Of a stretch of DNA of 64,000 nucleotides, positions 56,748 through 64,000 are shown one piece after another (position 1 is the stretch's first letter; each line of letters opens with the position of its first letter). The stretch lies in the NCBI RefSeq assembly GCF_011390835.1, contig NZ_JAABRQ010000015.1:1-64000 (forward strand), in the 5' to 3' direction. The notes under the pieces were generated by a model that worked only from the letters and a program-made list of their open reading frames with translations, searched no databases and was not told the DNA's origin. The stretch is from Hydrogenophaga sp. Lineage in GTDB: Bacteria > Pseudomonadota > Gammaproteobacteria > Burkholderiales > Burkholderiaceae_C. Made by a program: the position numbers and the translations under genes.

Positions 56748-57103
56748 GGCACTTCCCCGCCGATCACCACCGCCCACACTGCGCGCAAGCCGGTGAACAG
56801 AAGAAGCAGACCAAAGACGCGCGCCCCCCACAGCGCCGGACGAGCGCCGACACCCCACCATTCCCGAGCAATGTTGGCCATACCGACCGGCACGTGCACC
56901 GCACAGGCCAGGACAAAGACCCCATAAAAGGCGCCGAAGCTCCAGCTGCCGCGTGTGCGACCCAGAATCTCGGCCGCACTCAGGCCCCCGCGCACGGCGT
57001 AAATCATGACCGCCAAGTGCACCAGCACACACAGCGCCAGCACCATCGCACTGATGCGCTGCAAGTACCAGCGTTTGGCTTCGGCAATTGCGGAGGCACT
57101 CAC
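56744..57103 (-). CDS. SDH/FRD-like membrane subunit (second anchor)
   Basis: A 119-residue protein with three hydrophobic segments (about residues 14-36, 54-76 and 88-112). AKRWYLQRISAMVLALCVLVHLAVMIYAVRGGLSA (by blocks) has the R-x-S pattern and a candidate heme His in CVLVHLAVM; a second is in CAVHVPVGMANIAREW. It pairs with the SdhC-like protein as a two-subunit b-type anchor. No ATG is available in frame near the homologous start; GTG at 57103, 29 bp after the iron-sulfur gene stop with GGAG upstream, gives the expected size. Confidence 0.78.
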   Translation of the reverse strand: MSASAIAEAKRWYLQRISAMVLALCVLVHLAVMIYAVRGGLSAAEILGRTRGSWSFGAFYGVFVLACAVHVPVGMANIAREWWGVGARPALWGARVFGLLLLFTGLRAVWAVVIGGEVP

Positions 57104-57131
57104 GGCAGCCACTCCATGAGGTGAACCCTGG

Positions 57132-57881
57132 TCACAGCTGCCCCCGCACCGCGGCTCTGCCCACCGCGCGCTTGAGCCCGGCAATCGACAAGGTGGGAGA
57201 CAGGTGCTTCGGGCAGTTTTCCGTGCACGACCCTTGTGTGTGGCAGGCATGGCAACCGGCGTCGCCAGCGACCGCACGCAGGCGCTCGCGCTGCTGCACG
57301 TCCCGCACATCGTTGACCAGGGTCCAGGCCCGGTTCATCGCTGCAGGACCAAGGTAGTCGGGTCGCCAGCCGACCACGTCGCAAGAGGCATAACACACGG
57401 CACAACCGATGCATTCAATGCCGGCGTTGGCGGCGACACGCTCGGCCGAGGCCGGCGCCACCTGCGCAAAATCGTCATGGCGGGTGCGGTCACCCTGGAA
57501 CTGGCCCTTGGCAGCGGCCCACTTGTCGAAAAACACTGTCATGTCGGTGACGAGGTCCTTGACCAACGGCAGGTTGGCCAAAGGCGCGACCTCGATCCCA
57601 CCCTGCGCATCGACCACCTTGGCCACGTGGGTGCGGCAGGTCCAGCGCGCCTTGCCGTTGACCGTCATCGCACACGAACCACACATGCCGACACGGCAGG
57701 CAAAGCGATAGCCCAGGGAAGGCTCAAGATGCTTCTGGATGTAGGAGATCACGTCCAGCACCGTCTGGCTGGCCTGGCGCGGCACTTCGTAGTGGCTGAA
57801 CTCACCATCGGCGCGCCCGCGCCATACCGAGACCTTCAGGGGCAACGCACTGGCGGAGGAAAGAGAGGGCGAGGTGTCCAT
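57132..57881 (-). CDS. SDH/FRD-like iron-sulfur subunit (SdhB-like)
   Basis: A 249-residue iron-sulfur protein. 2Fe-2S ligands: FACRVGMCGSCAMTVNGKARWTC (Cys62, 67, 70 and 82); 4Fe-4S: GIECIGCAVCYASC (Cys157, 160, 163, 167); third cluster: GCHACHTQGSCTENCPK (Cys among 210-223). This is the standard SdhB/FrdB order. The ATG at 57881 is the first gene position of the leftward operon. A longer open frame continues upstream across the LysR gene on the opposite strand, which is not coding on this strand. It transfers electrons between flavin and quinone. Confidence 0.9.
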   Translation of the reverse strand: MDTSPSLSSASALPLKVSVWRGRADGEFSHYEVPRQASQTVLDVISYIQKHLEPSLGYRFACRVGMCGSCAMTVNGKARWTCRTHVAKVVDAQGGIEVAPLANLPLVKDLVTDMTVFFDKWAAAKGQFQGDRTRHDDFAQVAPASAERVAANAGIECIGCAVCYASCDVVGWRPDYLGPAAMNRAWTLVNDVRDVQQRERLRAVAGDAGCHACHTQGSCTENCPKHLSPTLSIAGLKRAVGRAAVRGQL

Positions 57882-57924
57882 GCCGGCCATCCTAGGGACG
57901 GCGATTCCAAAAGAAAAGCCATTT

Positions 57925-57943
57925 TTTATGGGTTTGAGATAAA
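57925..57943. promoter_or_regulatory. LysR-type T-N11-A box between the LysR gene and the FRD-like operon
   Basis: TTTAT (57925-57929) and ATAAA (57939-57943) are perfect arms around 9 bp, so the motif contains T-N11-A. It lies in an AT-rich 117-bp gap, 44 bp from the iron-sulfur gene start and 56 bp from the LysR start. This is the usual place for a LysR recognition site. Confidence 0.55.
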
Positions 57944-57998
57944 GTTTTTCTTTAGAATAATGGGCATCGCCATCCTGCTTGATCATGGACAAGCCACC

Positions 57999-58877
57999 AT
58001 GCCTTCGATCCGCAACCTCAAGACGTTTCTCGCGGTGGCACGCCATGGCAGCTTCGTGGCAGCGGGCCACGAGATCGGCCTGACCGCGGCAGCCGTTGGC
58101 CTGCAGATCCGGGGCCTGGAGAACGAGCTGCGACAGCAGCTGTTCGACCGCAGTGGCCGCTCCATCGTGCTCAACACCGCCGGGCGTGCCATGCTGGCAC
58201 CGATGGCCGACATCGTGGCGCGGTTCGACGCGCTGGCACCACCCGAGCAGGGCGAGTCCCTGAGCGGCAAACTCGTGATGGGCGCACTGGTGTCGGCGCT
58301 GATGGGCAGCTTTGCCGACTGCCTGCTGTCGCTCACGATCCAGAACCCGGCCCTGGACGTCAAGCTCTTTTCTGGACTGTCGGCCGACTTCACGCGCCGC
58401 GTGGAAATGGGCGAACTCGACGCGGCCGTGGTTGCGCAGCCGCCTTTTCGGCTCCCCACCAGCCTGGTCTGGACCTCGCTCTACGACGAGCCCATGGTGC
58501 TGATCGTGCCGCGACAGCCGCGTTTTTCGATCGCCGAAGCACCACTGACCATCTTGCGCGAGAGTCCGTTCCTGCGCTTCGACCGACAGGCCTGGACCGG
58601 TCATCTGGTCGACAAAGTGCTGACTCAGGCGGGCGCTACCGTGCGCGAAGGCATGGAGCTGAACTCGGTTGAGGCCATCCTGGCTTTGGTTCGACAGGGC
58701 TTTGGCGTGTCCATCGTGCCCAAGCTGGCTAACTTGCAATGGTCGCGCGACCGCGCCTTGCGCCTGATCACACTGCCCGGTGTCGACGTGCAACGCCATG
58801 TGGGTCTGCTGGAGCGACGCGAACACAGCCGCGGCCGCGTCACCGCCGCGATCATGGACTACTTCGCAGCACGTTAG
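57999..58877 (+). CDS. LysR-family regulator of the FRD-like operon
   Basis: A 292-residue LysR regulator: winged helix MPSIRNLKTFLAVARHGSFVAAGHEIGLTAAAVGLQIRGLENELRQQLFDRSG (residues 1-53, by blocks) and a type-2 periplasmic-binding effector domain starting SGKLVMGALVSALM. The ATG at 57999 begins the conserved N-terminus; an in-frame ATG at 57960 would add 13 residues with no family match. It is divergent from the SDH/fumarase/ThDP operon, with a T-N11-A motif between them, so it most likely controls that operon and itself. The ligand is presumably the unknown pathway substrate. Confidence 0.88.
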   Translation: MPSIRNLKTFLAVARHGSFVAAGHEIGLTAAAVGLQIRGLENELRQQLFDRSGRSIVLNTAGRAMLAPMADIVARFDALAPPEQGESLSGKLVMGALVSALMGSFADCLLSLTIQNPALDVKLFSGLSADFTRRVEMGELDAAVVAQPPFRLPTSLVWTSLYDEPMVLIVPRQPRFSIAEAPLTILRESPFLRFDRQAWTGHLVDKVLTQAGATVREGMELNSVEAILALVRQGFGVSIVPKLANLQWSRDRALRLITLPGVDVQRHVGLLERREHSRGRVTAAIMDYFAAR

Positions 58878-59003
58878 GGGCAGAGCGCCGTCCGCTTCGG
58901 TAACCCAGTCAGGCGCAGGCCTGTGCTGCGCCCCTTCCCGTCCATCAGCCTGGTGTGGGTTCGTTTGATGAAAGAGTAGCCCCCACCTACAATCAACCAT
59001 CGA

Positions 59004-59183
59004 TCGGGAGAGACTGCGTTGAATCGCAGCGCCGAAGGAGCAACCGCCCCGGAAACTCTCAGGCAAAAGGACCGGTCGACGCATTGATCTCTGAAGAGCA
59101 GCCGGCTTCGTCAGTCGGCGCACCGCAGGAGCAAGCAGCGCCCGGGCGCGCTGTGAATCTCTCAGGTTCCAAACAGAGGGGGC
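59004..59183 (+). ncRNA. Tandem glycine riboswitch upstream of a DadA-type gene
   Basis: Aptamer 1 (59004-59076) contains CGGGAGAGAC, GCCGAAGGAGCAACCGCCCC and AACTCTCAGGCAAAAGGACCGG. Aptamer 2 (about 59087-59183) contains GATCTCTGAAGAGC, GCACCGCAGGAGCAAGC and GAATCTCTCAGGTTCC followed by CAGAGGGGG. Aptamer 1 matches the consensus strongly; aptamer 2 is more diverged (CCGCAGG for CCGAAGG). It ends 57 bp before the ATG of the dehydrogenase gene. Confidence 0.93.
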
Positions 59184-59240
59184 GTGTGCCGCACATATTG
59201 CGTGGCGCACTCCACCCTTCTGACGCTTTGGAGCCTTTCC

Positions 59241-60533
59241 ATGCAAAAGCAATCGATCGCCGTCATCGGCGGCGGCATCACCGGTGTCACCACCGCCTAC
59301 GCGCTGGCCAAGTGCGGCTTTCAGGTCACCCTGTTCGAGCAGCACCGCTACGCTGCGATGGAAACCTCGTTCGCCAACGGCGGCCAGCTGTCGGCCTCCA
59401 ACGCCGAGGTGTGGAACCACACGTCCACCATCCTCAAGGGCATGAAGTGGATGCTGAAGAACGATGCACCGCTGCTGGTCAACCCCAAGCCGAGCTGGCA
59501 CAAGCTCTCGTGGTTCGCAGAGTTCATCGCCCAGATCCCGAGGTACGAGCAAAACACCATCGCCACCACCCAGCTGGCGATCGCCGCACGCAACCACCTG
59601 TTTGCCTGGGCCGAGGCTGAGGGCGTAGATTTTGATCTGAAGCGCCAGGGCGTCCTGCACATCTACCGCGACAAGAGAGGCTTCGATCACGCGACCAAGG
59701 TGTCCCGGCTGCTCGCGCAAGGCGGCCTGGAGCGACGCACCGTCACACCGCAAGAGATGCGCGCCATCGAGCCTACCCTGGCCGGCAACTATTACGGCGG
59801 CTTCTTCACCGAAAGCGACGCCACCGGCGACATCCACAAGTTCACCGTGGGTCTGGCCGCAGCCGCCCAGCGCTTGGGCGTGAACTGCCTCTATGGGCAA
59901 GACGTGCAGCGCCTGCACAGCGACGGCCAGCACGCCACCGTGGTATCCAAATACGACGCGGGTGAACACATGCACCGGTTCGACAGCCTCGTGGTCTGCG
60001 CCGGCACCACCAGCCGCGACCTGGCCGCGCAACTCGGCGACCGCGTGAACGTGTATCCGGTCAAGGGTTACTCCATCACCGTGAACCTGACCGACGAGCA
60101 GTGCCAGGGAGCCGCGCCCACCGTGAGCCTGCTCGACGACGAAACCAAGCTCGTCACCAGCCGCCTCGGCATCGACCGCTTCCGCGTCGCCGGAACAGCC
60201 GAATTCAACGGCGCCAACCGCGATATCCGGGCCGACCGCGTCCGCCCACTGACCGAATGGGTCAACCAGTGTTTCCCTGGCATCAATACACGTCAGGTGG
60301 TTCCCTGGGCCGGCCTGCGCCCCATGCTGCCCAACATGATGCCGCGCGTGGGTGCGGGCAAACGCCCCAACGTCTTCTACAACACCGGTCACGGCCACCT
60401 GGGCTGGACCCTAGCCGCCGTCACAGCCGACATGGTGGCCGAGCAGGTGCTGCAGTTCCACCGACAGATCGGCGGGCAAGCGAAGCCGGCCGCCGTCATC
60501 GCCCGGCGGCCAGGGCCATTCGTTGCCCCGTAA
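59241..60533 (+). CDS. dadA: DadA-type FAD amino-acid dehydrogenase
   Basis: A 430-residue flavoprotein of the D-amino acid dehydrogenase/glycine oxidase superfamily. The FAD loop is IAVIGGGITGVTTAYALAKCGFQVTLFEQ, followed by FANGGQLSASNAEVWN, typical of DadA small subunits. Substrate-side blocks include GGFFTESDATGDIHKFT, and the C-terminal FAD contact is NVFYNTGHGHLGWTLA. DadA proteins deaminate D-amino acids, passing electrons to the respiratory chain. A glycine riboswitch lies directly upstream, so glycine itself, or a D-amino acid metabolised together with it, may be the substrate. ATG at 59241; the 3' end is 9 bp from the radical SAM gene. Confidence 0.88.
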   Translation: MQKQSIAVIGGGITGVTTAYALAKCGFQVTLFEQHRYAAMETSFANGGQLSASNAEVWNHTSTILKGMKWMLKNDAPLLVNPKPSWHKLSWFAEFIAQIPRYEQNTIATTQLAIAARNHLFAWAEAEGVDFDLKRQGVLHIYRDKRGFDHATKVSRLLAQGGLERRTVTPQEMRAIEPTLAGNYYGGFFTESDATGDIHKFTVGLAAAAQRLGVNCLYGQDVQRLHSDGQHATVVSKYDAGEHMHRFDSLVVCAGTTSRDLAAQLGDRVNVYPVKGYSITVNLTDEQCQGAAPTVSLLDDETKLVTSRLGIDRFRVAGTAEFNGANRDIRADRVRPLTEWVNQCFPGINTRQVVPWAGLRPMLPNMMPRVGAGKRPNVFYNTGHGHLGWTLAAVTADMVAEQVLQFHRQIGGQAKPAAVIARRPGPFVAP

Positions 60534-60542
60534 GATCGACCG

Positions 60543-62498
60543 GTGAACACAACGCCAGCCGCCAGCCCCAGCCATGCCTTGCGCGTGCTGAGCCTCATCC
60601 CGCCGATGACCCAGCTCAACACGCCCTACCCGTCAACCGCCTACCTCACTGGTTTTCTGCGCTCGCGCGGCATCGACGCGGTGCAGGACGACCTGGCGCT
60701 GGCGCTGGTGTTGCACGTGTTCACGCCAGCCGGACTGGAGGCAGTGAAGAGGCGCGCGCTGGAGCAGCCCGAGGCGGAGCGTTCGGCCAGCGTGCATGCG
60801 TTTCTCGACCAGTTCGCTGCCTACTGCGCCACCATCGGCCCGGTGATCCGCTTCCTGCAAGGCGGGGACTCCACCCTGGCGCACCGCATCGCCGCGCGCG
60901 GCCTGCTGCCCGAAGGACCACGTTTCGCCGCGTTGGATGTGTACGAAGACGTTGAGCTGGGCGATGGCGGCGGTGAGGATCCGCTGGCCTGGGCCTTTGG
61001 CGCCTTGGGCGTGCAGGACAAGGCTCGCCACCTCGCCACGCTGTACCTGAATGACCTCGCTGATGTGCTGCGCGACGCGGTGGACGAACGCTTTGAATTC
61101 GTGCGCTACGCAGAGTCGCTGGCCAGCAGCCAGCCCACCTTCGAGCCCCTGGCGACGGCGCTGGCTGCTCCCCCTACGCTGATCGACGATTGGCTGGCCG
61201 AGCTCACGCGGGCCACGGTGGAGCAGCACAAGCCCACATTGGTGTTGCTCTCGGTGCCCTTTCCTGGCTCGGTCTACGCCGCGCTGCGCATGGGCCAGAC
61301 CATCAAGACTACGTTCCCGGACGTGAAGATCGCGCTCGGCGGCGGTTATGTGAACACCGAGCTGCGCGAACTCGCCGAACCGCGCGTGTTCGACTTCGTG
61401 GACTACGTGACGCTCGATTCCGGCGAGCGCCCGCTGCTCTCGTTGATCGAACACCTGAGCGGTCAGCGCGGACCGCAGCGACTCTTGCGCACCTTTGTGC
61501 GCAACAGCGAAGGCAAGGTGAAGTACATCAATCTCACCGAGCCCGACATCCCGTTCGAAGACGTGGGCACCGCAACCTGGGACGGCTTACCGCTCGCAAA
61601 GTACCTGAGCCTTCTCGACATGCTCAACCCCATGCACCGCCTGTGGAGCGACGGCCGCTGGAATAAGCTCACCGTGGCCCACGGCTGCTATTGGAAGAAG
61701 TGCAGCTTCTGCGACGTGAGCCTGGACTACATCGGGCGCTACGAGACCGCCACCGCAGAAAAGCTGGCCGACCGCATCCAGCGCATCGTGGAGGAGACCG
61801 GCCAGACCGGCTTTCACTTCGTCGACGAAGCCGCGCCGCCCAAAGCGCTCAAGGCGCTGGCGCAAGAGCTGATTCGTCGCGATTTGCAGATCAGCTGGTG
61901 GGGCAACATTCGGTTCGAGAAAACCTTCACGCCCGAGCTGGCCGAGCTGCTGGCGCAAAGCGGCTGCATCGCCATGAGCGGCGGGCTGGAGGTGGCGAGC
62001 GACCGGTTGCTGACCCTGATGAAAAAAGGCGTGAGCGTGGAGCAGGTGGCGCGCGTGACCAAGGGTTTTTCCGACGCCGGCATTCTGGTGCACGCCTACC
62101 TGATGTACGGCTTCCCCACGCAGACCGTGCAAGACACGGTGGACGCCCTCGAATACGTGCGCCAGCTGTTCGAACACGGGTGCATTCAGAGCGGCTTCTT
62201 CCACCGCTTCAGCTGCACCGTGCACTCACCGGTCGGTCAAAACCCGGCGGACTACGGCGTGCAACTCATCCCGCTGCCGCCCATCACCTTCGCCAAGAAC
62301 GACATCGGATTTGTCGATCCCTCAGGCGTCGACCACGATGCATTGGGCATCGGCCTGCGCAAGGCGCTCTACAACTACATGCACGGCCTGTGCGTGGAAG
62401 ACGATGTGCGGCGCTGGTTTGAACACCTGCCGGGCAAGGTGCCCAAGCCCACCGTGAGCCGGCACAAGATCGGCAAGGCGCTGCAGCAGCGCCCTTGA
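60543..62498 (+). CDS. B12-binding-type radical SAM protein with CX4CX2C motif
   Basis: A 651-residue protein. An N-terminal region (about 1-300) includes a B12-binding-like fold (LRVLSLIPPMTQLNTPYPSTAYLTGFLRSRG; later KPTLVLLSVPFPGSVYAALRMGQTIKTTFPDVKIALGGGYVNTE, by blocks). The radical SAM core (about 375-560) starts at VAHGCYWKKCSFCDVSLDY. The cysteines are spaced C-x4-C-x2-C instead of the canonical C-x3-C-x2-C, and Tyr-Trp sit in the loop. MYGFPTQTVQDTVD is the usual late motif. The reaction is unknown; it is probably a methyltransferase or similar. A GTG at 60543 (gtgaac) is the start, 9 bp after dadA. Confidence 0.82.
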   Translation: MNTTPAASPSHALRVLSLIPPMTQLNTPYPSTAYLTGFLRSRGIDAVQDDLALALVLHVFTPAGLEAVKRRALEQPEAERSASVHAFLDQFAAYCATIGPVIRFLQGGDSTLAHRIAARGLLPEGPRFAALDVYEDVELGDGGGEDPLAWAFGALGVQDKARHLATLYLNDLADVLRDAVDERFEFVRYAESLASSQPTFEPLATALAAPPTLIDDWLAELTRATVEQHKPTLVLLSVPFPGSVYAALRMGQTIKTTFPDVKIALGGGYVNTELRELAEPRVFDFVDYVTLDSGERPLLSLIEHLSGQRGPQRLLRTFVRNSEGKVKYINLTEPDIPFEDVGTATWDGLPLAKYLSLLDMLNPMHRLWSDGRWNKLTVAHGCYWKKCSFCDVSLDYIGRYETATAEKLADRIQRIVEETGQTGFHFVDEAAPPKALKALAQELIRRDLQISWWGNIRFEKTFTPELAELLAQSGCIAMSGGLEVASDRLLTLMKKGVSVEQVARVTKGFSDAGILVHAYLMYGFPTQTVQDTVDALEYVRQLFEHGCIQSGFFHRFSCTVHSPVGQNPADYGVQLIPLPPITFAKNDIGFVDPSGVDHDALGIGLRKALYNYMHGLCVEDDVRRWFEHLPGKVPKPTVSRHKIGKALQQRP

Positions 62499-62513
62499 AA
62501 CCGGCGCACCGGC

Positions 62514-63167
62514 TCAGCCGGCTGCGATCTGGCGCAAGGCCTGTTCAAACACCGCCGCCGGCTGGCCGCCGGAAATCAGGTGGCGGTCGTTGATGATGAC
62601 GGCAGGCACCGAGTGGATGCCGTGGCTGGTCCAGAATTGCTCGCGCTCGCGCACCTCGGCAGCAAATTCGTCGCTGGCCAGGATGTCACGGGCTCGCTCG
62701 GCGTCCAGCCCCACCGAGTCGACGGCAGCGGCCAGCACCTCGGGGGAGGACATGTTTTCAGCCCGGCCGTGGCAAGCGGCCAGCAGCGCCTTCTTCAGCG
62801 CGTACTGCTGGCCCGGGTCGCCTTCCACCTCGGCCCAGTGCAGCAGACGGTGGGCGTCAAAGGTGTTCCACACGCGGCCACGGCCTTCGGCCTTGAAGGT
62901 GAAGCCCACTTCGGCGCCGCGCTGGCGGATGGTCTCGCGGATCTGCGACTGCTGCGCTGGCGTGGAGCCGTACTTCTGCGTCAGGTGTTCGCTCGCGTCC
63001 TGGCCCTCGGGCGCCATTTGAGGGTTGAGCTCGAACGGCTGGAAATGCAGGTCGGCGCTCACGGTGCCCTGCAGGTTGTGCAGAGCTTGTTCCAGTGCGC
63101 CCAGTCCAACGGCGCACCAGGGGCAGGTAACGTCGGACACAAAATCGATTTTGAGTGAAGTGGTCAT
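62514..63167 (-). CDS. DsbA-family oxidoreductase, FrnE-like
   Basis: A 217-residue thioredoxin-fold protein of the DsbA/FrnE/HCCA isomerase group. The active site is VTCPWCAVGLGALEQAL (CPWC, about residues 14-17). FNLQPFELNPQMAPEG-type block (here FQPFELNPQMAPEGQD), FNTFDAHRLLHWAE and the C-terminal cis-Pro segment HSVPAVIINDRHLISGGQPAAVFEQAL are family-typical. There is no signal peptide, so it is cytoplasmic, as FrnE-like proteins are. The ATG at 63167 puts the strand before CPWC at the N-terminus. It is convergent with the radical SAM gene and divergent from aroE. Confidence 0.9.
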   Translation of the reverse strand: MTTSLKIDFVSDVTCPWCAVGLGALEQALHNLQGTVSADLHFQPFELNPQMAPEGQDASEHLTQKYGSTPAQQSQIRETIRQRGAEVGFTFKAEGRGRVWNTFDAHRLLHWAEVEGDPGQQYALKKALLAACHGRAENMSSPEVLAAAVDSVGLDAERARDILASDEFAAEVREREQFWTSHGIHSVPAVIINDRHLISGGQPAAVFEQALRQIAAG

Positions 63168-63235
63168 CGTCAGATGGTAGGCAAGTTCGCGCAACTCTGC
63201 TGGGCGACAATGGCGATTTGCCGCCACACGCCACC

Positions 63236-64000
63236 ATGACCGACCGCTATGCCGTCATCGGCCACCCCATCGCCCACAGCCAGTCGCCGCGCATCCACAG
63301 CCTGTTTGCCCAGGCCACAGGGCAGGCGATGGCCTACACCGCCATCGAAGCGCCGCTGGACGGTTTCGCAGATACCGTGCGCAGTTTCATGGCAGAAGGT
63401 GGACGCGGCGTGAACGTCACGCTGCCGTTCAAACTGCAGGCTTTTCAGATCGCGACCGACCCGATGGAGAGCGCCCGGCTGGCAGGTGCGGCCAACGCGC
63501 TGCGCTTTGAAGGCGACCGTATCCGGGCCGAAAACTTCGACGGTGTCGGCCTGGTGCGCGACATTCAACACAACCTGGCCATGCCGCTGGCGGGCAGGCG
63601 CGTGCTGATCTGCGGCGCGGGCGGTGCCACGCGCGGCGCGCTGCTGCCGCTGGCGCAATGCCGACCCGCTGTGCTCGCGGTGGCCAACCGCACCGCCGAC
63701 ACTGCTCACCAGCTGCGGCGCGACTTTGCTGCCCGCATCGATCTGCAGACCGGTGGCTACGACAGCCTGCCGGGTGAGACGTTTGACGTGGTGATCAACG
63801 CCACCTCCACCGGCCTGTCACAAACCCCGCTGCCCTTGCCCGCTGGCCTGTTTGCGTCAGGCGCGCTGGCCTATGAAATGGTCTATGGCAAAGGGCTCAC
63901 CCCGTTCCTGCGACAGGCGCAGGCCGCTGGCGTGACCCGCCTGGCCGACGGCGTGGGCATGCTCGTGGAACAGGCGGCCGAGGCCTTCGACTGGTGGCGC
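63236..64000 (+). CDS. aroE: Shikimate dehydrogenase, N-terminal 255 residues
   Basis: The frame is open from the ATG at 63236 to the last base of the window, with no stop, so the gene is cut by the window edge. Translation gives DRYAVIGHPIAHSQSPRIHSL (shikimate-binding Ser pair), GVNVTLPFKLQAF with the catalytic Lys of NVTxPxK, NTDG-type ENFDGVGLVRDI, NADP loop LICGAGGATRGALLPLA, VANRTADTAHQL and NATSTGLSQ. About 15-20 more residues would complete a normal AroE. It reduces 3-dehydroshikimate to shikimate in aromatic amino-acid synthesis. Confidence 0.96.
   Translation, partial: MTDRYAVIGHPIAHSQSPRIHSLFAQATGQAMAYTAIEAPLDGFADTVRSFMAEGGRGVNVTLPFKLQAFQIATDPMESARLAGAANALRFEGDRIRAENFDGVGLVRDIQHNLAMPLAGRRVLICGAGGATRGALLPLAQCRPAVLAVANRTADTAHQLRRDFAARIDLQTGGYDSLPGETFDVVINATSTGLSQTPLPLPAGLFASGALAYEMVYGKGLTPFLRQAQAAGVTRLADGVGMLVEQAAEAFDWWR

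Noticed and set aside
57882..60398. Extension of the SdhB-like reading frame far upstream on the - strand
   Set aside because: It covers the LysR gene, the riboswitch and dadA on the other strand, and has no recognisable sequence before the Met at 57881.

Overview
The window is high-GC, densely coded chromosomal DNA typical of Burkholderiales, most likely a Comamonadaceae relative such as Hydrogenophaga. The reasons are protein-level resemblance, two Bug-type tripartite-tricarboxylate binding proteins, two TRAP systems, and short intergenic repeats of a kind common in that family. Nothing here fixes the species. No insertion sequence, integrase, phage gene or CRISPR array was seen.

Layout. 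1-5.8 kb: a truncated renalase-like oxidoreductase, gluQ, a 7TMR-DISM protein with a degenerate GGDEF domain, trmB, a small lipoprotein and an RluA-type pseudouridine synthase. 5.8-16 kb: gntR-ydiJ, divergent from an operon of a serine-glyoxylate-type aminotransferase, a TRAP transporter, an enoyl-CoA hydratase and a CaiB-type CoA transferase; a palindrome between them is the likely GntR operator. 16-22 kb: alaS, gabD and three lipoprotein genes. 22-29.6 kb: LysR regulator, D-glutamate cyclase-like protein, a second TRAP transporter and pxpB-pxpC-pxpA, which together read as import of pyroglutamate or D-glutamate followed by ring opening to glutamate. 29.6-34.5 kb: tRNA-Gly(CCC), then a segment with visibly lower G+C that carries a PAS histidine kinase, an FNR-type iron-sulfur regulator and an Aer aerotaxis receptor. 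Two AGTGA-N6-TCACT palindromes lie in its control regions, and an 11-bp copy of the tRNA 3' end lies at its far edge, so it may be an inserted oxygen/redox-sensing island.

34.5-46 kb: a 3-oxoacid CoA-transferase divergent from a PAS-LuxR regulator across a TACGTA inverted repeat; a Bug protein with a PcaC-like decarboxylase; AhpD-like and transglutaminase-like proteins; a decayed PQQ sugar dehydrogenase; thioesterase, EamA transporter, SDR and ETF-ubiquinone oxidoreductase. 44.4-49.4 kb: a tandem glycine riboswitch and gcvT-gcvH-gcvP. 49.5-58.9 kb: a compact operon read leftwards that encodes a complete SDH/fumarate-reductase-like complex, a two-subunit class I fumarase/tartrate dehydratase, a Bug binding protein, a ThDP enzyme and a TauE/SafE exporter, with a divergent LysR regulator. 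This is the best candidate for an undescribed pathway. 59-64 kb: a second tandem glycine riboswitch before a DadA-type dehydrogenase, a radical SAM protein with a CX4CX2C motif, a DsbA/FrnE-like oxidoreductase and the start of aroE, which runs off the window.

All calls come from reading the sequence and from family knowledge; no database search was run.
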